64,000 bases of DNA from Echinicola jeungdonensis. GTDB lineage: Bacteria > Bacteroidota > Bacteroidia > Cytophagales > Cyclobacteriaceae. A program made the translations under genes and the position numbers. Shown here one piece after another: positions 1 through 9,019 of the stretch (positions are counted from its first letter, which is position 1; the number at the start of each line of letters is the position of its first letter). The stretch spans positions 2,803,501 through 2,867,500 of the forward strand of contig NZ_JAUFQT010000001.1 in the NCBI RefSeq assembly GCF_030409905.1. The letters are read 5' to 3'. The notes beneath the pieces are model-generated. The model had not been told where the DNA came from and searched no databases. It worked only from the letters and a program-made list of their open reading frames with translations.

Positions 1-1497
1 GATATTTTTAAATATACTTCCCAAAATATGCCTGGGTTTCACTCTATTTCCATCTCGGGCTATCATATGCAGGAAGCTGGGGCCACTGCTGATTTAGAAT
101 TGGCTTATACCTTAGCAGATGGCTTGGAGTATGTGAGAACTGGATTAAGGGCTGGATTAGATATTGATGATTTTGCTCCCAGATTATCCTTTTTTTGGGG
201 AGTGGGCATGAATCATTTTATGGAGATTGCTAAACTGAGGGCAGGTAGGCTACTTTGGGCAAGGATGATGAAGACTTTTAACCCTCAAAACCCGAAATCC
301 ATGAGCCTTAGGGCCCACTGTCAAACATCCGGTTGGTCACTGACTGAGCAAGATGTTTTTAACAATGTAGCAAGAACAACAATGGAGGCACTTGCAGCTG
401 TTTTGGGGCACACGCAGTCTTTACATACCAATGCTTTTGATGAGGCCATAGCTTTGCCAACAGATTTTTCTGCCAGAGTTGCCAGAAATACACAGCTTTA
501 TTTAAAAGAAGAGACGGGTATTACCCGGGTAGTGGATCCCTGGGGAGGTTCCTATTATTTGGAATACCTGACAGACCAACTGGTGAAAAAAGCTGAAATA
601 TTGATCAAGGAAGTGGAAGAGCTCGGAGGTATGGCCAAAGCCATTGAGGCCGGACTTCCCAAAATGAGGATTGAAGAAGCTGCTGTCAGAAAACAAGCCA
701 GGATTGATAGTGGAAAAGATGCGATTATTGGTGTAAACAAATACCCTTCCCATCCCGATCACGAATTTGATGTTTTGGAAGTGGATAATGAGCAGGTTAT
801 CAGGTCTCAAATGGCCAGATTGGACCAGCTAAAAACAGAAAGGAATGGGAAAGAAGTGGAGGACTCCTTGGATAAAATTACGGAAGCGGCAAAGACTGGG
901 GAGGGGAATTTACTGGAATTGGCGGTTGATGCAGCCAGAAAAAGAGCTACATTAGGAGAAATATCCCTTGCCATGGAAAAGGAATTTGGAAGGCATAAAG
1001 CCACCATGAAATCTGTGTCTGGAAATTATGCCAGTGAAGCAAGTGACAACCTGGTTTTTCAGAAGGCCAAATCCCTGTCTGATAAATTTGCGGACCTGGA
1101 GGGACGCCGACCACGCATTTTGATTGCCAAAATGGGACAGGATGGACATGATAGAGGAGCCAAGGTAATTGCTACAGGACTGGCGGATATGGGGTTTGAC
1201 GTGGATATTGGCCCACTTTTCCAAACTCCGTATGAAGTGGCCATGCAGGCAATAGAGAATGATGTCCATATTATTGGCGTTTCTAGCTTAGCTGGCGGGC
1301 ATAAGACTTTGGTTTCCCAACTGATAAAGGAATTAAAGGATTTGAGCAGAGAGGATATCATGGTTGTCGTGGGAGGGGTTGTACCCCCAAGGGATATAAA
1401 ATTCCTCAATCAGCTGGGGGTGGCTTTGGTATTTGGTCCTGGGACTGTATTGCCTAAGGCAGCTATTGAAATTTTAAATAAAATGATGGAAGAATAA
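1..1497 (+). CDS. mutB: Methylmalonyl-CoA mutase large subunit, 5'-truncated by the window edge
   Basis: This adenosylcobalamin-dependent enzyme interconverts (R)-methylmalonyl-CoA and succinyl-CoA in propionate and branched-chain metabolism in the cytosol. The reading frame is open from base 1, so the 498 residues seen are the C-terminal part of a protein of about 700 residues. The first ~300 residues are the rest of the TIM-barrel catalytic domain, with the family stretches [12 protein letters not shown] and [11 protein letters not shown]. The last ~130 residues are the B12-binding domain, with the cobalt-ligand motif DGHDRG encoded at about 1141-1158 and later GGVVPPRD. The small subunit would be expected upstream, outside the window. 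The next gene starts 15 bases downstream and may be cotranscribed. The family is certain; the symbol could equally be scpA or mcmA. Confidence 0.96.
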   Translation, partial: DIFKYTSQNMPGFHSISISGYHMQEAGATADLELAYTLADGLEYVRTGLRAGLDIDDFAPRLSFFWGVGMNHFMEIAKLRAGRLLWARMMKTFNPQNPKSMSLRAHCQTSGWSLTEQDVFNNVARTTMEALAAVLGHTQSLHTNAFDEAIALPTDFSARVARNTQLYLKEETGITRVVDPWGGSYYLEYLTDQLVKKAEILIKEVEELGGMAKAIEAGLPKMRIEEAAVRKQARIDSGKDAIIGVNKYPSHPDHEFDVLEVDNEQVIRSQMARLDQLKTERNGKEVEDSLDKITEAAKTGEGNLLELAVDAARKRATLGEISLAMEKEFGRHKATMKSVSGNYASEASDNLVFQKAKSLSDKFADLEGRRPRILIAKMGQDGHDRGAKVIATGLADMGFDVDIGPLFQTPYEVAMQAIENDVHIIGVSSLAGGHKTLVSQLIKELKDLSREDIMVVVGGVVPPRDIKFLNQLGVALVFGPGTVLPKAAIEILNKMMEE

Positions 1498-1512
1498 TAT
1501 ATTTTTATAAGC

Positions 1513-3420
1513 ATGAAAGGGATTACACTTTTGTTTGATGAAAGCCTTGCAGAAGAAGTTGAAGATAAAATTGTTCCTTTATTTGGAGAATTACTAAAAG
1601 GGAAAATTCCATTTTCCCTAAATCTTGAAATTGCCCTGGAAGAAGATGATTTTTTGGTTACTTATTTGTCTGATGACCAATTGAAGGCCCTTTTTCCCAA
1701 GGTGATTGAAAACGAATGGCAGTTGGGCTTTCTTCCCCATCCCAAAATGACCCACGCCCGTCAAGGTTTTGGCGTAGGTTCCAGTATAGAAAAAGCGGCG
1801 GAGAATATTTTAAAAACTGATGAGGTCAAAAGGGTGGATGCCCTTATGGTTAATGGTAGGCCTGTTTTCAATACTGTGGTTATTGGGGAATCGCTAAGTG
1901 TGATGTATGGTAGTGCAGAATTGTCGGCGATTAAGCGGCTGTGGGGAAAGTTTAAAAGCTTTTTTAAAATGTTTAGGAGGATGCACTTGCACCCTTACAG
2001 TATCCTCATCCAAAAGGAAGGGAATAATGAAAATGGGGAGGGTAAAAAGGAGGAAAAGATTGAAACTGCCGCATTAGGAATGGTTGTGGTTGAGCATGGT
2101 AAGAGTTCCTTATTGTCCAGGCGGATATTGGAAGATTCATTTGTAAATGATGGGATGATGCATAATATTGTCCTTTCTCCTCATAGTGTTTTTGGCTTAC
2201 TTGAATTTACAATAAAAAGCTTTTTTCGGTCGACCAAAAATTCCAAATTACCTCCTTTTGCTGCTCATATAAAAACCAAAAAACTAATTGTTCAAAGTCC
2301 GGAACCAATTAATTTGAGTGTGGACGGAGTATTTCAAAGCACCAAGGAAGTTGAACTGGAAGTTGTACCTAAAGTCTTGAAAATTGTCCCTGGAAGGTAT
2401 TTGGATACCCAGGCGGAAGCGAACAATAAAGAGATATTCAAGACACAAATGTTGCCCAGAGGGGAGTTAAGGGATGAACTGTTATCCGGGCCTTTGCCCT
2501 ATATTAACCATGCCACCACAGAGGAATTTAAGGACCTATTTACCGTACTCCGTGAGAACTCACAGCCTACTTCAAGTTACCTGGTTTTAATGGTGTTATC
2601 CACGGTTTTGGCCACCTTTGGTCTTTTTGCAAATTCCACACCTGTAATTATAGGTGCCATGATATTGGCTCCCTTGATGGCTCCCATCATTTCCTTAAGT
2701 ATGGGTGTTTTGCGTCAAGACCAGCATTTGATCAAAAATAGCCTTCAATCCGTGGGGTTTGGTTTGTTGTTGGGATACCTGTTTGCTGTTTTTATTACCT
2801 GGTTGACTCCACTGAAGACTTTGAATAGTGAAATTGTGGCAAGGATAAGACCCAATTTGCTTGACCTTGGGGTGGCGGCTGCATCAGGGGTTGCCGGTGC
2901 TTATGCACATTCCAAAAAAGAAATAGCCAAGACTTTGGCAGGAGTAGCCATTGCTGTGGCCTTGGTGCCCCCACTTGCAGTTTCCGGAATTGGACTGGGG
3001 TGGTTGAATTGGCAGGTTTTTTCCGGGGCTTTACTTTTATTGGTAACGAACCTGGCGGGAATGGTTTTAGCAGCTTCCCTTACCTTTTTATTGTTGGGGT
3101 TCAGTCCATTTCACCTGGCCAAAAAAGGTTTGATGTGGTCCTTGGTTTTGGTTTTGGGAGTGAGTACTCCTTTGGCTTTTGGCTTTTCCAAAATGGTCCA
3201 TGAAAACAAGATCATCCAACAATTGAGTGGATATCAACTTAATGAAAAGGTAACTATCAGAGAGGTGAATGTAAGGCAGCTCAGCCCTTTAAGGCTTGCA
3301 GTTACCTTAGTGGCAGACGGTCCTTTGGATGAAAAGGAATTGCTGAGGGTGAAGCGAAAAGTTGAAACCATGCTTGGAGAGGAGGTTGAACTGGAAATTA
3401 CCACGGGGGTAAAAATGTAA
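1513..3420 (+). CDS. DAGK-like domain fused to a DUF389 (TIGR00341-type) membrane domain
   Basis: This 635-residue protein has unknown function. Residues 1 to ~310 resemble a diacylglycerol/sphingosine kinase fold; LSVDGVFQ near residue 275, followed by a PxxLxxxxPG stretch, matches the end of that fold. The nucleotide-binding GGDGT signature is absent, so kinase activity is doubtful. Residues ~350-560 form a DUF389 membrane domain with five or six hydrophobic helices, including the typical TPVIIGAMILAPLMAPI stretch. A short soluble tail of about 70 residues follows. The ATG at 1513 lies 15 bases after the mutase stop, so the two may share a transcript. A strong hairpin follows the stop. DUF389 proteins have no settled role; a transport or sensing role is only a guess. 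Confidence 0.85.
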   Translation: MKGITLLFDESLAEEVEDKIVPLFGELLKGKIPFSLNLEIALEEDDFLVTYLSDDQLKALFPKVIENEWQLGFLPHPKMTHARQGFGVGSSIEKAAENILKTDEVKRVDALMVNGRPVFNTVVIGESLSVMYGSAELSAIKRLWGKFKSFFKMFRRMHLHPYSILIQKEGNNENGEGKKEEKIETAALGMVVVEHGKSSLLSRRILEDSFVNDGMMHNIVLSPHSVFGLLEFTIKSFFRSTKNSKLPPFAAHIKTKKLIVQSPEPINLSVDGVFQSTKEVELEVVPKVLKIVPGRYLDTQAEANNKEIFKTQMLPRGELRDELLSGPLPYINHATTEEFKDLFTVLRENSQPTSSYLVLMVLSTVLATFGLFANSTPVIIGAMILAPLMAPIISLSMGVLRQDQHLIKNSLQSVGFGLLLGYLFAVFITWLTPLKTLNSEIVARIRPNLLDLGVAAASGVAGAYAHSKKEIAKTLAGVAIAVALVPPLAVSGIGLGWLNWQVFSGALLLLVTNLAGMVLAASLTFLLLGFSPFHLAKKGLMWSLVLVLGVSTPLAFGFSKMVHENKIIQQLSGYQLNEKVTIREVNVRQLSPLRLAVTLVADGPLDEKELLRVKRKVETMLGEEVELEITTGVKM

Positions 3421-3449
3421 AAAGTTGACCTGGAGTTCAGGTCAACTTT
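3421..3449. terminator. Hairpin between convergent genes
   Basis: A perfect 11-bp inverted repeat (arms 3421-3431 and 3439-3449, 7-nt loop) starts directly after the DUF389 stop codon and lies 24 bases from the end of the ferredoxin gene on the other strand. The arm ends are A-rich and T-rich, so it could stop transcription from both sides. Confidence 0.75.
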
Positions 3450-3472
3450 AGGAAATGTGGTGAATAAACCGA

Positions 3473-3793
3473 TTAGTTCTCTTCTCCTCTCAGTTTGATA
3501 ACTGCTCCTTCGAGCATGTCACTGATCCTGATTTGGCAGGCCAGCCGACTAGTGGGGAAAAGCTCGGGAAGGGTTTCTAATTGGTCTAGCTCTACATCTG
3601 ATGCATCGCCCAAACCATCTTTTCCCTCCAGGACCTCCACATGGCAGGTAGCACATAGGGCCATTCCACCACAGGTGGCCAATACTGGATAATCGGAAGC
3701 TTTCAGGACTTCCATGAGACTTAAGCCCATATCGTCCGGGGCTTCTATCGATTGACGGTTTCCGTCAAGATCTTCAACTTCAAATGTTACCAT
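3473..3793 (-). CDS. [2Fe-2S] ferredoxin, adrenodoxin/ISC type
   Basis: This 106-residue soluble electron carrier has four cluster cysteines, C41, C47, C50 and C86, spaced C-x5-C-x2-C-x35-C as in vertebrate/ISC-type [2Fe-2S] ferredoxins. The characteristic AxCGGxALCATCHV region is clear. It starts with ATG 15 bases after the stop of a ferredoxin-NADP reductase gene on the same strand, so the two probably form a redox pair in one transcript. The final acceptor is not shown by the sequence; iron-sulfur cluster assembly and a monooxygenase are both possible. Confidence 0.92.
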   Translation of the reverse strand: MVTFEVEDLDGNRQSIEAPDDMGLSLMEVLKASDYPVLATCGGMALCATCHVEVLEGKDGLGDASDVELDQLETLPELFPTSRLACQIRISDMLEGAVIKLRGEEN

Positions 3794-3808
3794 GCCACAA
3801 AATTAATA

Positions 3809-4813
3809 TTAAAATGCATTTACACCATTAACGGTGGTATATTTAAAGCTTAATTTTTGGTCAGGATAGACATATTTAAAGGCGCTGTGACACATCAAAG
3901 CAGCCTCATGGAATCCACAAAGGATAAGTTTCAGCTTATTCTCATAAGTATTGATGTCTCCTACTGCATAGATTCTGTCCACATTTGTGGAGTAATCAGT
4001 GGTGTCCACTTCAATGGCATTTTTGTCAATGTTCAACCCCCAATCTGCAATTGGGCCCAATTTCGGGCTTAATCCAAACAAAGGAATTAGGTAGTCAGCA
4101 TCCACTATCAACTCTTCCTTGGCTTTATTTTTCATGGTTACACTTTGCAAGTGGCCATTTCCTGCAATAGATGTCAGGTTAGAGCTTAGGATCAAATCAA
4201 TCTTGCCATTGTTGGCCAGGTCAAATACCTTGGCAGCTGAGTCAGGGGCTCCACGGAAGGTCTCGTTTCTGTGAACCAAAGTTACTTTTTCAGCAACATC
4301 GGCCAAGAAAATAGTCCAGTCCAGGGCAGAATCACCACCACCTGCCAAAACAACTTTTTTGTCTCTAAATTGTTCTGGGTCTTTTACCATGTAGGTAATA
4401 CCTTTCCCTTCAAAATTTTCCAGGTTTTCAATGGCTGGTTTTCTAGGCTCAAAGCAACCCAACCCTCCGGCAATTACGATTACCTTGGCGTGAACTTTGG
4501 TTTTGTCGCTGGTGGTGATCACAAAAGAACCATCATCCTGCTTGGTGAGGTGATCAACTCGCTCCCCCAAAGTGTATGTGGGGTCGAATGGTTCAATTTG
4601 TTTTACCAGGTTATCCACCAATTCCTGAGCTTTTACTTCTGGGTAGCCTGGAATATCATAAATAGGTTTTTGTGGATATATTTCAGAGAGTTGTCCACCC
4701 ACCTGCGGCAATGCGTCAATCAAATGACAACGCATTTTTAACAAGCCTGCTTCAAATACGGTAAATAATCCAACAGGTCCGGCTCCGATGATGCAAATGT
4801 CAGTAGTTATCAT
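3809..4813 (-). CDS. Ferredoxin-NADP reductase, thioredoxin-reductase-like (YumC type)
   Basis: This 334-residue flavoprotein should move electrons between NADPH and the ferredoxin encoded just downstream. The FAD-binding GxGxxG is at residues 10-15 (GAGPVG) and the NADPH-binding AGGGDSA at about 157-163. There is no CxxC redox pair between them, which separates it from true thioredoxin reductases. The C-terminal part carries the family VGDI segment. The ATG at 4813 follows a TATATTTG promoter element and a motif shared with the upstream marR gene, suggesting control by that regulator. Confidence 0.92.
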   Translation of the reverse strand: MITTDICIIGAGPVGLFTVFEAGLLKMRCHLIDALPQVGGQLSEIYPQKPIYDIPGYPEVKAQELVDNLVKQIEPFDPTYTLGERVDHLTKQDDGSFVITTSDKTKVHAKVIVIAGGLGCFEPRKPAIENLENFEGKGITYMVKDPEQFRDKKVVLAGGGDSALDWTIFLADVAEKVTLVHRNETFRGAPDSAAKVFDLANNGKIDLILSSNLTSIAGNGHLQSVTMKNKAKEELIVDADYLIPLFGLSPKLGPIADWGLNIDKNAIEVDTTDYSTNVDRIYAVGDINTYENKLKLILCGFHEAALMCHSAFKYVYPDQKLSFKYTTVNGVNAF

Positions 4814-4863
4814 GGTGTATCTTTAAATATTTACTTTGCAATTTGATAAATGTGTCCTTGCTG

Positions 4864-4888
4864 CAAATATAATTAGTAGGACAACTAA
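4864..4888 (-). promoter_or_regulatory. Promoter -7 element and putative MarR operator of the reductase-ferredoxin operon
   Basis: On the minus strand 4871-4864 reads TATATTTG, an exact match to the Bacteroidota -7 consensus TAnnTTTG. Just upstream, plus-strand 4873-4884 reads TTAGTAGGACAA, matching the motif at 5357-5368 in front of marR at 11 of 12 positions. Arms TTAGT (4873-4877) and ACTAA (4884-4888) make it partly palindromic. No good -33 TTG sits at the usual distance. Confidence 0.45.
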
Positions 4889-4916
4889 ATTCCTATTAAT
4901 TTAAATTTATTCTAAA

Positions 4917-5348
4917 TTACTGTAGGTTATTGTAGATGGTATTAAGTATCCTTTTAAATTCCTCAAAGTCATTTTTATCCAGCTTTTCCCAGGCTTTTTC
5001 CCTGATCAATGATACCTGAGGTTTTAATTGTATTACCTTTTCTTTTCCCTCCTGGGTCAATAGAATTTGAAAACTCCTCCGGTCTTCAGGGTGAGGAACC
5101 CGTTCAACATAGCCTTTTTTACATAATATGTCAATGATCCTTGTCAATGTTGGATGATCTTTAAACACCAACTGGGTCAAGTCTGTTTGACTTAATGCCT
5201 CATTTTCAGATAAATTTTTCAAAACTACCCATTGATCAACAGTGACGTCAAAGTCTCCATTTTTAAACTTTTGTTGGGCGTACTGTTTTACCCTCCTGGC
5301 AGTCCGGTCTAGTAAAAATGAGTATTGGCTGTATAATTCCTTTGTCAT
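4917..5348 (-). CDS. MarR-family winged-helix transcriptional regulator
   Basis: This 143-residue protein is a typical MarR dimeric repressor. Long helices at both ends give dimerization. The central winged helix-turn-helix (about residues 45-105) contains LSQTDLTQLVFKDHPTLTRIID and the wing EDRRSFQILLTQEGK. It lies upstream of, and in the same direction as, the ferredoxin reductase and ferredoxin genes, with a 103-base gap. A 12-base motif is shared by its own promoter and theirs, so it probably regulates itself and that redox pair. The ligand or stress signal is unknown. Confidence 0.9.
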   Translation of the reverse strand: MTKELYSQYSFLLDRTARRVKQYAQQKFKNGDFDVTVDQWVVLKNLSENEALSQTDLTQLVFKDHPTLTRIIDILCKKGYVERVPHPEDRRSFQILLTQEGKEKVIQLKPQVSLIREKAWEKLDKNDFEEFKRILNTIYNNLQ

Positions 5349-5356
5349 TGTATTAG

Positions 5357-5400
5357 TTAGTATGACAAATATAAAAGGAAAATAAGATTGATAAAAACAA
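5357..5400 (-). promoter_or_regulatory. marR promoter with putative autoregulatory operator
   Basis: Minus-strand 5373-5366 reads TATATTTG, a perfect -7 element. A TTG lies upstream at 5400-5398, 24 bases away, slightly longer than usual. Plus-strand TTAGTATGACAA at 5357-5368 overlaps the -7 element and is nearly the same as the motif at 4873-4884. A repressor bound there would block RNA polymerase. Confidence 0.45.
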
Positions 5401-5402
5401 AT

Positions 5403-5491
5403 CCCTATAAAAAAGATAGGGTATATGTGTTTTTTGGGTAAAGCAAAGGCCTGTACCTGGTTTTGGGAAACAAACTTCCGTATTTTGTTTC
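5403..5491 (-). terminator. Hairpins downstream of the ABC ATPase gene
   Basis: Two perfect inverted repeats follow the ATPase stop: an 8-bp stem (5467-5474 with 5484-5491) and a 6-bp stem (5403-5408 with 5416-5421). The second is followed on the minus strand by ATTTGTTTTT. They probably end the ABC operon, though both stems are AT-rich. Confidence 0.4.
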
Positions 5492-5504
5492 AAAAAAATT
5501 CATA

Positions 5505-6515
5505 CTAATCTTTTCTTTGGGGTAAACCTTTTAGTATTTCTATTAAGCTGGCGATTTGATCCTTGGAAAATAAGGTTTGATCCCCTTTTTGTAGCTTGAA
5601 TTGAAGCGGTGTAGTCTTAATATAGATTGAATAATCTTGGGGGAGGGGGATGTTATTTTTTGAAAGGGCTTGTTTTAACCAGCTGGAATAGGGTTCCGGC
5701 CCAATAACATTGGGGTATTTCTTCACTTTTGTTGACCGGATCTTTCCCGAATTGGGGTCAAAAATTAGTTTTTGGTTGGGCAACAAGCGGTTGATTTCTC
5801 CGGAAAGGATCAGGTCCTCGGGACATCCGCAAATCAGGGGTTCTCCACATTGCATTAACCACAATTCATCAGCGCTGTCAATGGCAATGTCCAGGTCATG
5901 GGTGACGACCAAAATGGTTTTGTTCTGCTGCTGGGTAATTTCCCTTAACAAATGCATGATTTCATAGCGGTTGATCAAGTCCAGGTGGGCAGTGGGCTCA
6001 TCCAGAATAATCAAATCCCCATCTTGTGCCAAAGCTCGGGCAATCATTACTTTTTGTAATTGGCCATCGCTGATTTCGGAAATTAAATAATCCCTCAAGT
6101 ATAAGGTCTTGGTGGCTTCCATGGCTTGGGTGATGGCTTTTTTGTCCCCTGTGGTGAGGTCTCCCAACCAATTGGTAAAAGGGGTTCGTCCCAAACTAAC
6201 CAATTGGCCAACGGTCAGATTACCTGCAGTAATTTTGTCGGTAAGGACAACGCTCATCTGCCGGGCCAAAGATTTGGCAGAATGCTCCTGAATGGGTTTC
6301 TCCCTAAATAAAACTTCTCCCGCTAGACAAGGGATCTGTCCCATAATGGACCGGATCAAAGTAGATTTTCCAACTCCATTAGGACCTAATAGACAGGTAA
6401 GCTTTCCCTTTTTCAAATCAAATGATAAAGGTCCGGCCACTTCAATGGTCTTATTGTTCTTTTTGTAACCAATAGAAATCCCTTTTCCCGTCAATATTGT
6501 TTTATTTTGGTCCAT
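5505..6515 (-). CDS. ABC transporter ATP-binding protein, iron/heme/cobalamin uptake type (FecE/HmuV/BtuD-like)
   Basis: This cytoplasmic ATPase energizes the permease encoded just upstream. Walker A GPNGVGKST is at about residues 44-52. The signature reads ISDGQLQK in place of LSGGQ, and Walker B with the catalytic Glu reads LIILDEPT. About 95 residues beyond the usual ATPase core (from ~240) have no recognizable domain. The ATG at 6515 overlaps the permease stop by one base (TGATG), which indicates translational coupling. A TTG just upstream (6518) is possible but less likely. The substrate (siderophore, heme or corrinoid) cannot be read from the sequence. Confidence 0.88.
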   Translation of the reverse strand: MDQNKTILTGKGISIGYKKNNKTIEVAGPLSFDLKKGKLTCLLGPNGVGKSTLIRSIMGQIPCLAGEVLFREKPIQEHSAKSLARQMSVVLTDKITAGNLTVGQLVSLGRTPFTNWLGDLTTGDKKAITQAMEATKTLYLRDYLISEISDGQLQKVMIARALAQDGDLIILDEPTAHLDLINRYEIMHLLREITQQQNKTILVVTHDLDIAIDSADELWLMQCGEPLICGCPEDLILSGEINRLLPNQKLIFDPNSGKIRSTKVKKYPNVIGPEPYSSWLKQALSKNNIPLPQDYSIYIKTTPLQFKLQKGDQTLFSKDQIASLIEILKGLPQRKD

Positions 6516-7567
6516 CAAAATTCCTTACTGAAGTTTCTTTTTAAAATTAACCAAATGACCAAAGGGGCCCCAAAGAGGGAGGTGATGACATTAATGGGTA
6601 AAGTTGAAGCGGCACCCGGCAATTGGCTGATACCATCACTGAACAGGAGAAAACCAGCCCCTATCAATGCCGAGGCAGGGAATAAAATCCGGTGATCCCC
6701 TGTTTGAAAAATCATTCTGGCAAGGTGGGGTACTGCAATACCAATAAATGCAATAGGCCCACAAAAAGCCGTGGCGCTTCCTGCCAAAACTCCGGTACTG
6801 AGGATCATAGCCCAACGAAGGGACTTTATATTTATCCCCATACTGGCGGCATATCTTTCTCCCAACAACATGGCATTGTAGGATTTGACCCTTAAAATTA
6901 CCGGTAAAACCCCTATTAAGGTAATTAATGCCAGAATGGCCAATTGGTTATGGGTAATGCCACCAAGGCTCCCCATGGACCAAATGGTAAATAATTTTAA
7001 TTCCTCTGCATCCCCAAAATAGGAAAGTACACTGACAATGGCCCCTGAGGCACTACCAAACATTAATCCTATGATCAAAAGGGTCATACTGTCCTTGATC
7101 TTCCAGGCAGTGAGGCTCATTAATAATAATACTAAAATTGCTCCTAAACTTCCGGAAATGATAATTCCCCAAACACCCCAGCTCATATAAGTCATCGTTC
7201 CCCCCAAACTCCAGCCAAAGGCACTGCTTCCTAATAATAAAATAGCCACCCCCAGGCCGGCACCTGAACTGATCCCTAATACATAGGGGCCTGCTAAAGG
7301 GTTTCTGAAAAAAGTTTGCATCTGAAGTCCGCTAAGAGATAGGGATATGCCGGCAAGTATCGCGGTGAGTGCTTTTGGAACCCTATATTCGAAAATAATG
7401 GTTTCCCAACTTGATTTGGTAAGTTGCCCCCCCAGTAAAGCTTCCAATATTTCCATGAGCGGGATGTACACAGACCCCATGCCCAGGTTGAATAAAAACA
7501 AAAGGATAAGGGATATTAAACCGGCAAGGATTTTTATTTTTTTGGTATGGGGTGCGAAAGTATTCAA
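6515..7567 (-). CDS. ABC transporter permease, FecCD/BtuC family
   Basis: This 350-residue inner-membrane protein has eight to ten hydrophobic helices and family hallmarks including LSGLQMQTFFRNPLAGPYVLG and PHLARMIF. It forms the channel of a metal-chelate importer with the binding protein upstream and the ATPase downstream. No ATG is available near the start. The best start is TTG at 7567, four bases after the binding-protein stop, giving a short basic stretch before the first helix. Tight spacing on both sides shows one operon. Confidence 0.88.
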   Translation of the reverse strand: MNTFAPHTKKIKILAGLISLILLFLFNLGMGSVYIPLMEILEALLGGQLTKSSWETIIFEYRVPKALTAILAGISLSLSGLQMQTFFRNPLAGPYVLGISSGAGLGVAILLLGSSAFGWSLGGTMTYMSWGVWGIIISGSLGAILVLLLMSLTAWKIKDSMTLLIIGLMFGSASGAIVSVLSYFGDAEELKLFTIWSMGSLGGITHNQLAILALITLIGVLPVILRVKSYNAMLLGERYAASMGINIKSLRWAMILSTGVLAGSATAFCGPIAFIGIAVPHLARMIFQTGDHRILFPASALIGAGFLLFSDGISQLPGAASTLPINVITSLFGAPLVIWLILKRNFSKEF

Positions 7568-7571
7568 TTCG

Positions 7572-8708
7572 TCATTGGAGCTTTTGATAGAAATAGAGTT
7601 GGTAATTGGGCAAAAGGCTGGGGTGGAAGATCTTAATTAGGTCCTTTAAAATGAGGTCGGGTCGGGTGTATCCCAATTCGAAATATTCCATCCCCCCCGT
7701 TGGTCCTCTTTTGTTGGAAAAGGTAAAGACCTGGCCGTTTTGAAATGATTTAAATTGCGTGTATCTGCTGTCAGCTCTTGCCATTTCGTCTAAGGACTTG
7801 TATTCACCGGTGCTTAACAGGTATTCTGCATCCATGCCTTTATCCAGGACAAATTCATAATTGAGCTGAAGGCTGCCCTCACTTTTCATGTTTTTGAAAA
7901 TATAATCCGTTCCGGCGTCTTTCAGGAATAAACCTCCCCAATTATTTCCTGCTGGGGCATACCAAATGTCTTTGTACATATTCCCACTGATAACTGTAGG
8001 TAATTGCTGAAAATCCGTTTGATTAACCTTTTCTTTTAATTGAAGGTAATTGGATTTGATATCATTAAAAACTTGCAGGGATTTTTCAAGTTTACCGGTC
8101 AGAGCACCGGTAAATTTGATCCACTCTGCACGTCCCAAAGGATGTTTTTCCACATACTCTCCGTTAATGACTGCGGGTATTTTTGCTTTTTGGAGTATTT
8201 GAAGATCTTTGAGATTATCCCCTAAAGTAGAAACAACAACCAAATCAGGGGTCAACTCAAGGATTTTTTCAATATTGAATCTTGCACCCCCACCCAGTTC
8301 CATGACTTTTCCTTCATCAATTCTTTTCCGGACATTTGGGGAAGAAATTAAATCCGTATTGGGAAAAGCGATCAATTTTTCATTGATGCCCAGCAAGTCC
8401 AAATGGGGCACCTGAGTAGTGGAAGTGAGAATCACCTTTTCTACCTTTGGTTGGATGATTCCATCAAAATTTCCTTCGGGTAATTCCGGTTTTGAATCTT
8501 CAATAACTAAATACCGGAATGCCTGATGGTCCCCAGGAAAGCCCTGTGAAACTTCAACGATTTTATATCCGTCGCCCTGAAAAATTTGAAAGCCCTCGGC
8601 AAAATCCAAAACCAATGGTTCCAGGGATAAGGATTCTTTTTTGTCGGATGGTGATGAACATGCCCAAAAAAAGAATAAGAGGGTGCTTAAAAATATAAAT
8701 CTTTTCAT
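7572..8708 (-). CDS. Periplasmic metal-chelate-binding lipoprotein of an ABC importer
   Basis: This 378-residue lipoprotein begins with a type II signal peptide; the lipobox FWAC gives lipidated C17. The rest is a two-lobe helical-backbone (TroA/BtuF-like) binding protein, with a TPDLVVVS segment near residue 150 and an N/GGLF region near 245. ATG 8708 is preferred over an upstream in-frame TTG (8723), because it starts directly at the basic n-region of the signal peptide. It is the first gene of the importer operon and sits behind a well-formed promoter. The substrate is either an iron chelate, heme or cobalamin; I saw no B12 riboswitch. Confidence 0.87.
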   Translation of the reverse strand: MKRFIFLSTLLFFFWACSSPSDKKESLSLEPLVLDFAEGFQIFQGDGYKIVEVSQGFPGDHQAFRYLVIEDSKPELPEGNFDGIIQPKVEKVILTSTTQVPHLDLLGINEKLIAFPNTDLISSPNVRKRIDEGKVMELGGGARFNIEKILELTPDLVVVSTLGDNLKDLQILQKAKIPAVINGEYVEKHPLGRAEWIKFTGALTGKLEKSLQVFNDIKSNYLQLKEKVNQTDFQQLPTVISGNMYKDIWYAPAGNNWGGLFLKDAGTDYIFKNMKSEGSLQLNYEFVLDKGMDAEYLLSTGEYKSLDEMARADSRYTQFKSFQNGQVFTFSNKRGPTGGMEYFELGYTRPDLILKDLIKIFHPSLLPNYQLYFYQKLQ

Positions 8709-8773
8709 TTGTAAATTTTTCAATCAATGATTGTCTGCCCAATAATAAAGGACTAATGGCTGTTGTTTAAATG

Positions 8774-8810
8774 CAAAAATAGGGGAAGCCCTTGTTAATT
8801 TACAATTAAC
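8774..8810 (-). promoter_or_regulatory. Promoter and palindromic operator of the ABC importer operon
   Basis: On the minus strand, TTG (8805-8803) and TATTTTTG (8781-8774) are 21 bases apart, an excellent fit to the Bacteroidota -33/-7 consensus. A perfect 7-bp palindrome, GTTAATT-TAC-AATTAAC (8794-8810), overlaps the -33 element. Such a site suits a metal-sensing repressor such as Fur. The leader would be about 60 nt. Confidence 0.55.
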
Positions 8811-9019
8811 TAACTTAATAATCGGAAAAATTCAGGGGGATTCCCGTTGTTTAGGGTAAGGGGGGCAGGAATAATGATACGGAAAGGGAGGGGGTAGGTA
8901 GCAATTTCCTTTTTTAAAGTAGGGTGATCGATGAAGCATGAAAAATACACCCGTTAAAAAAATCAAAATATTAAAACAGGTGTAAAATCATACTTGAACG
9001 ATATGGCTTTGAGATTGAA

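Noticed and set aside
4271..4741. 156-codon plus-strand frame
   Set aside because: It is antisense to the ferredoxin reductase gene, which has all its motifs.
8709..9019. Cobalamin riboswitch upstream of the ABC importer
   Set aside because: I looked for the B12-box and multi-stem layout and saw none; the leader from the predicted start is only ~60 nt.
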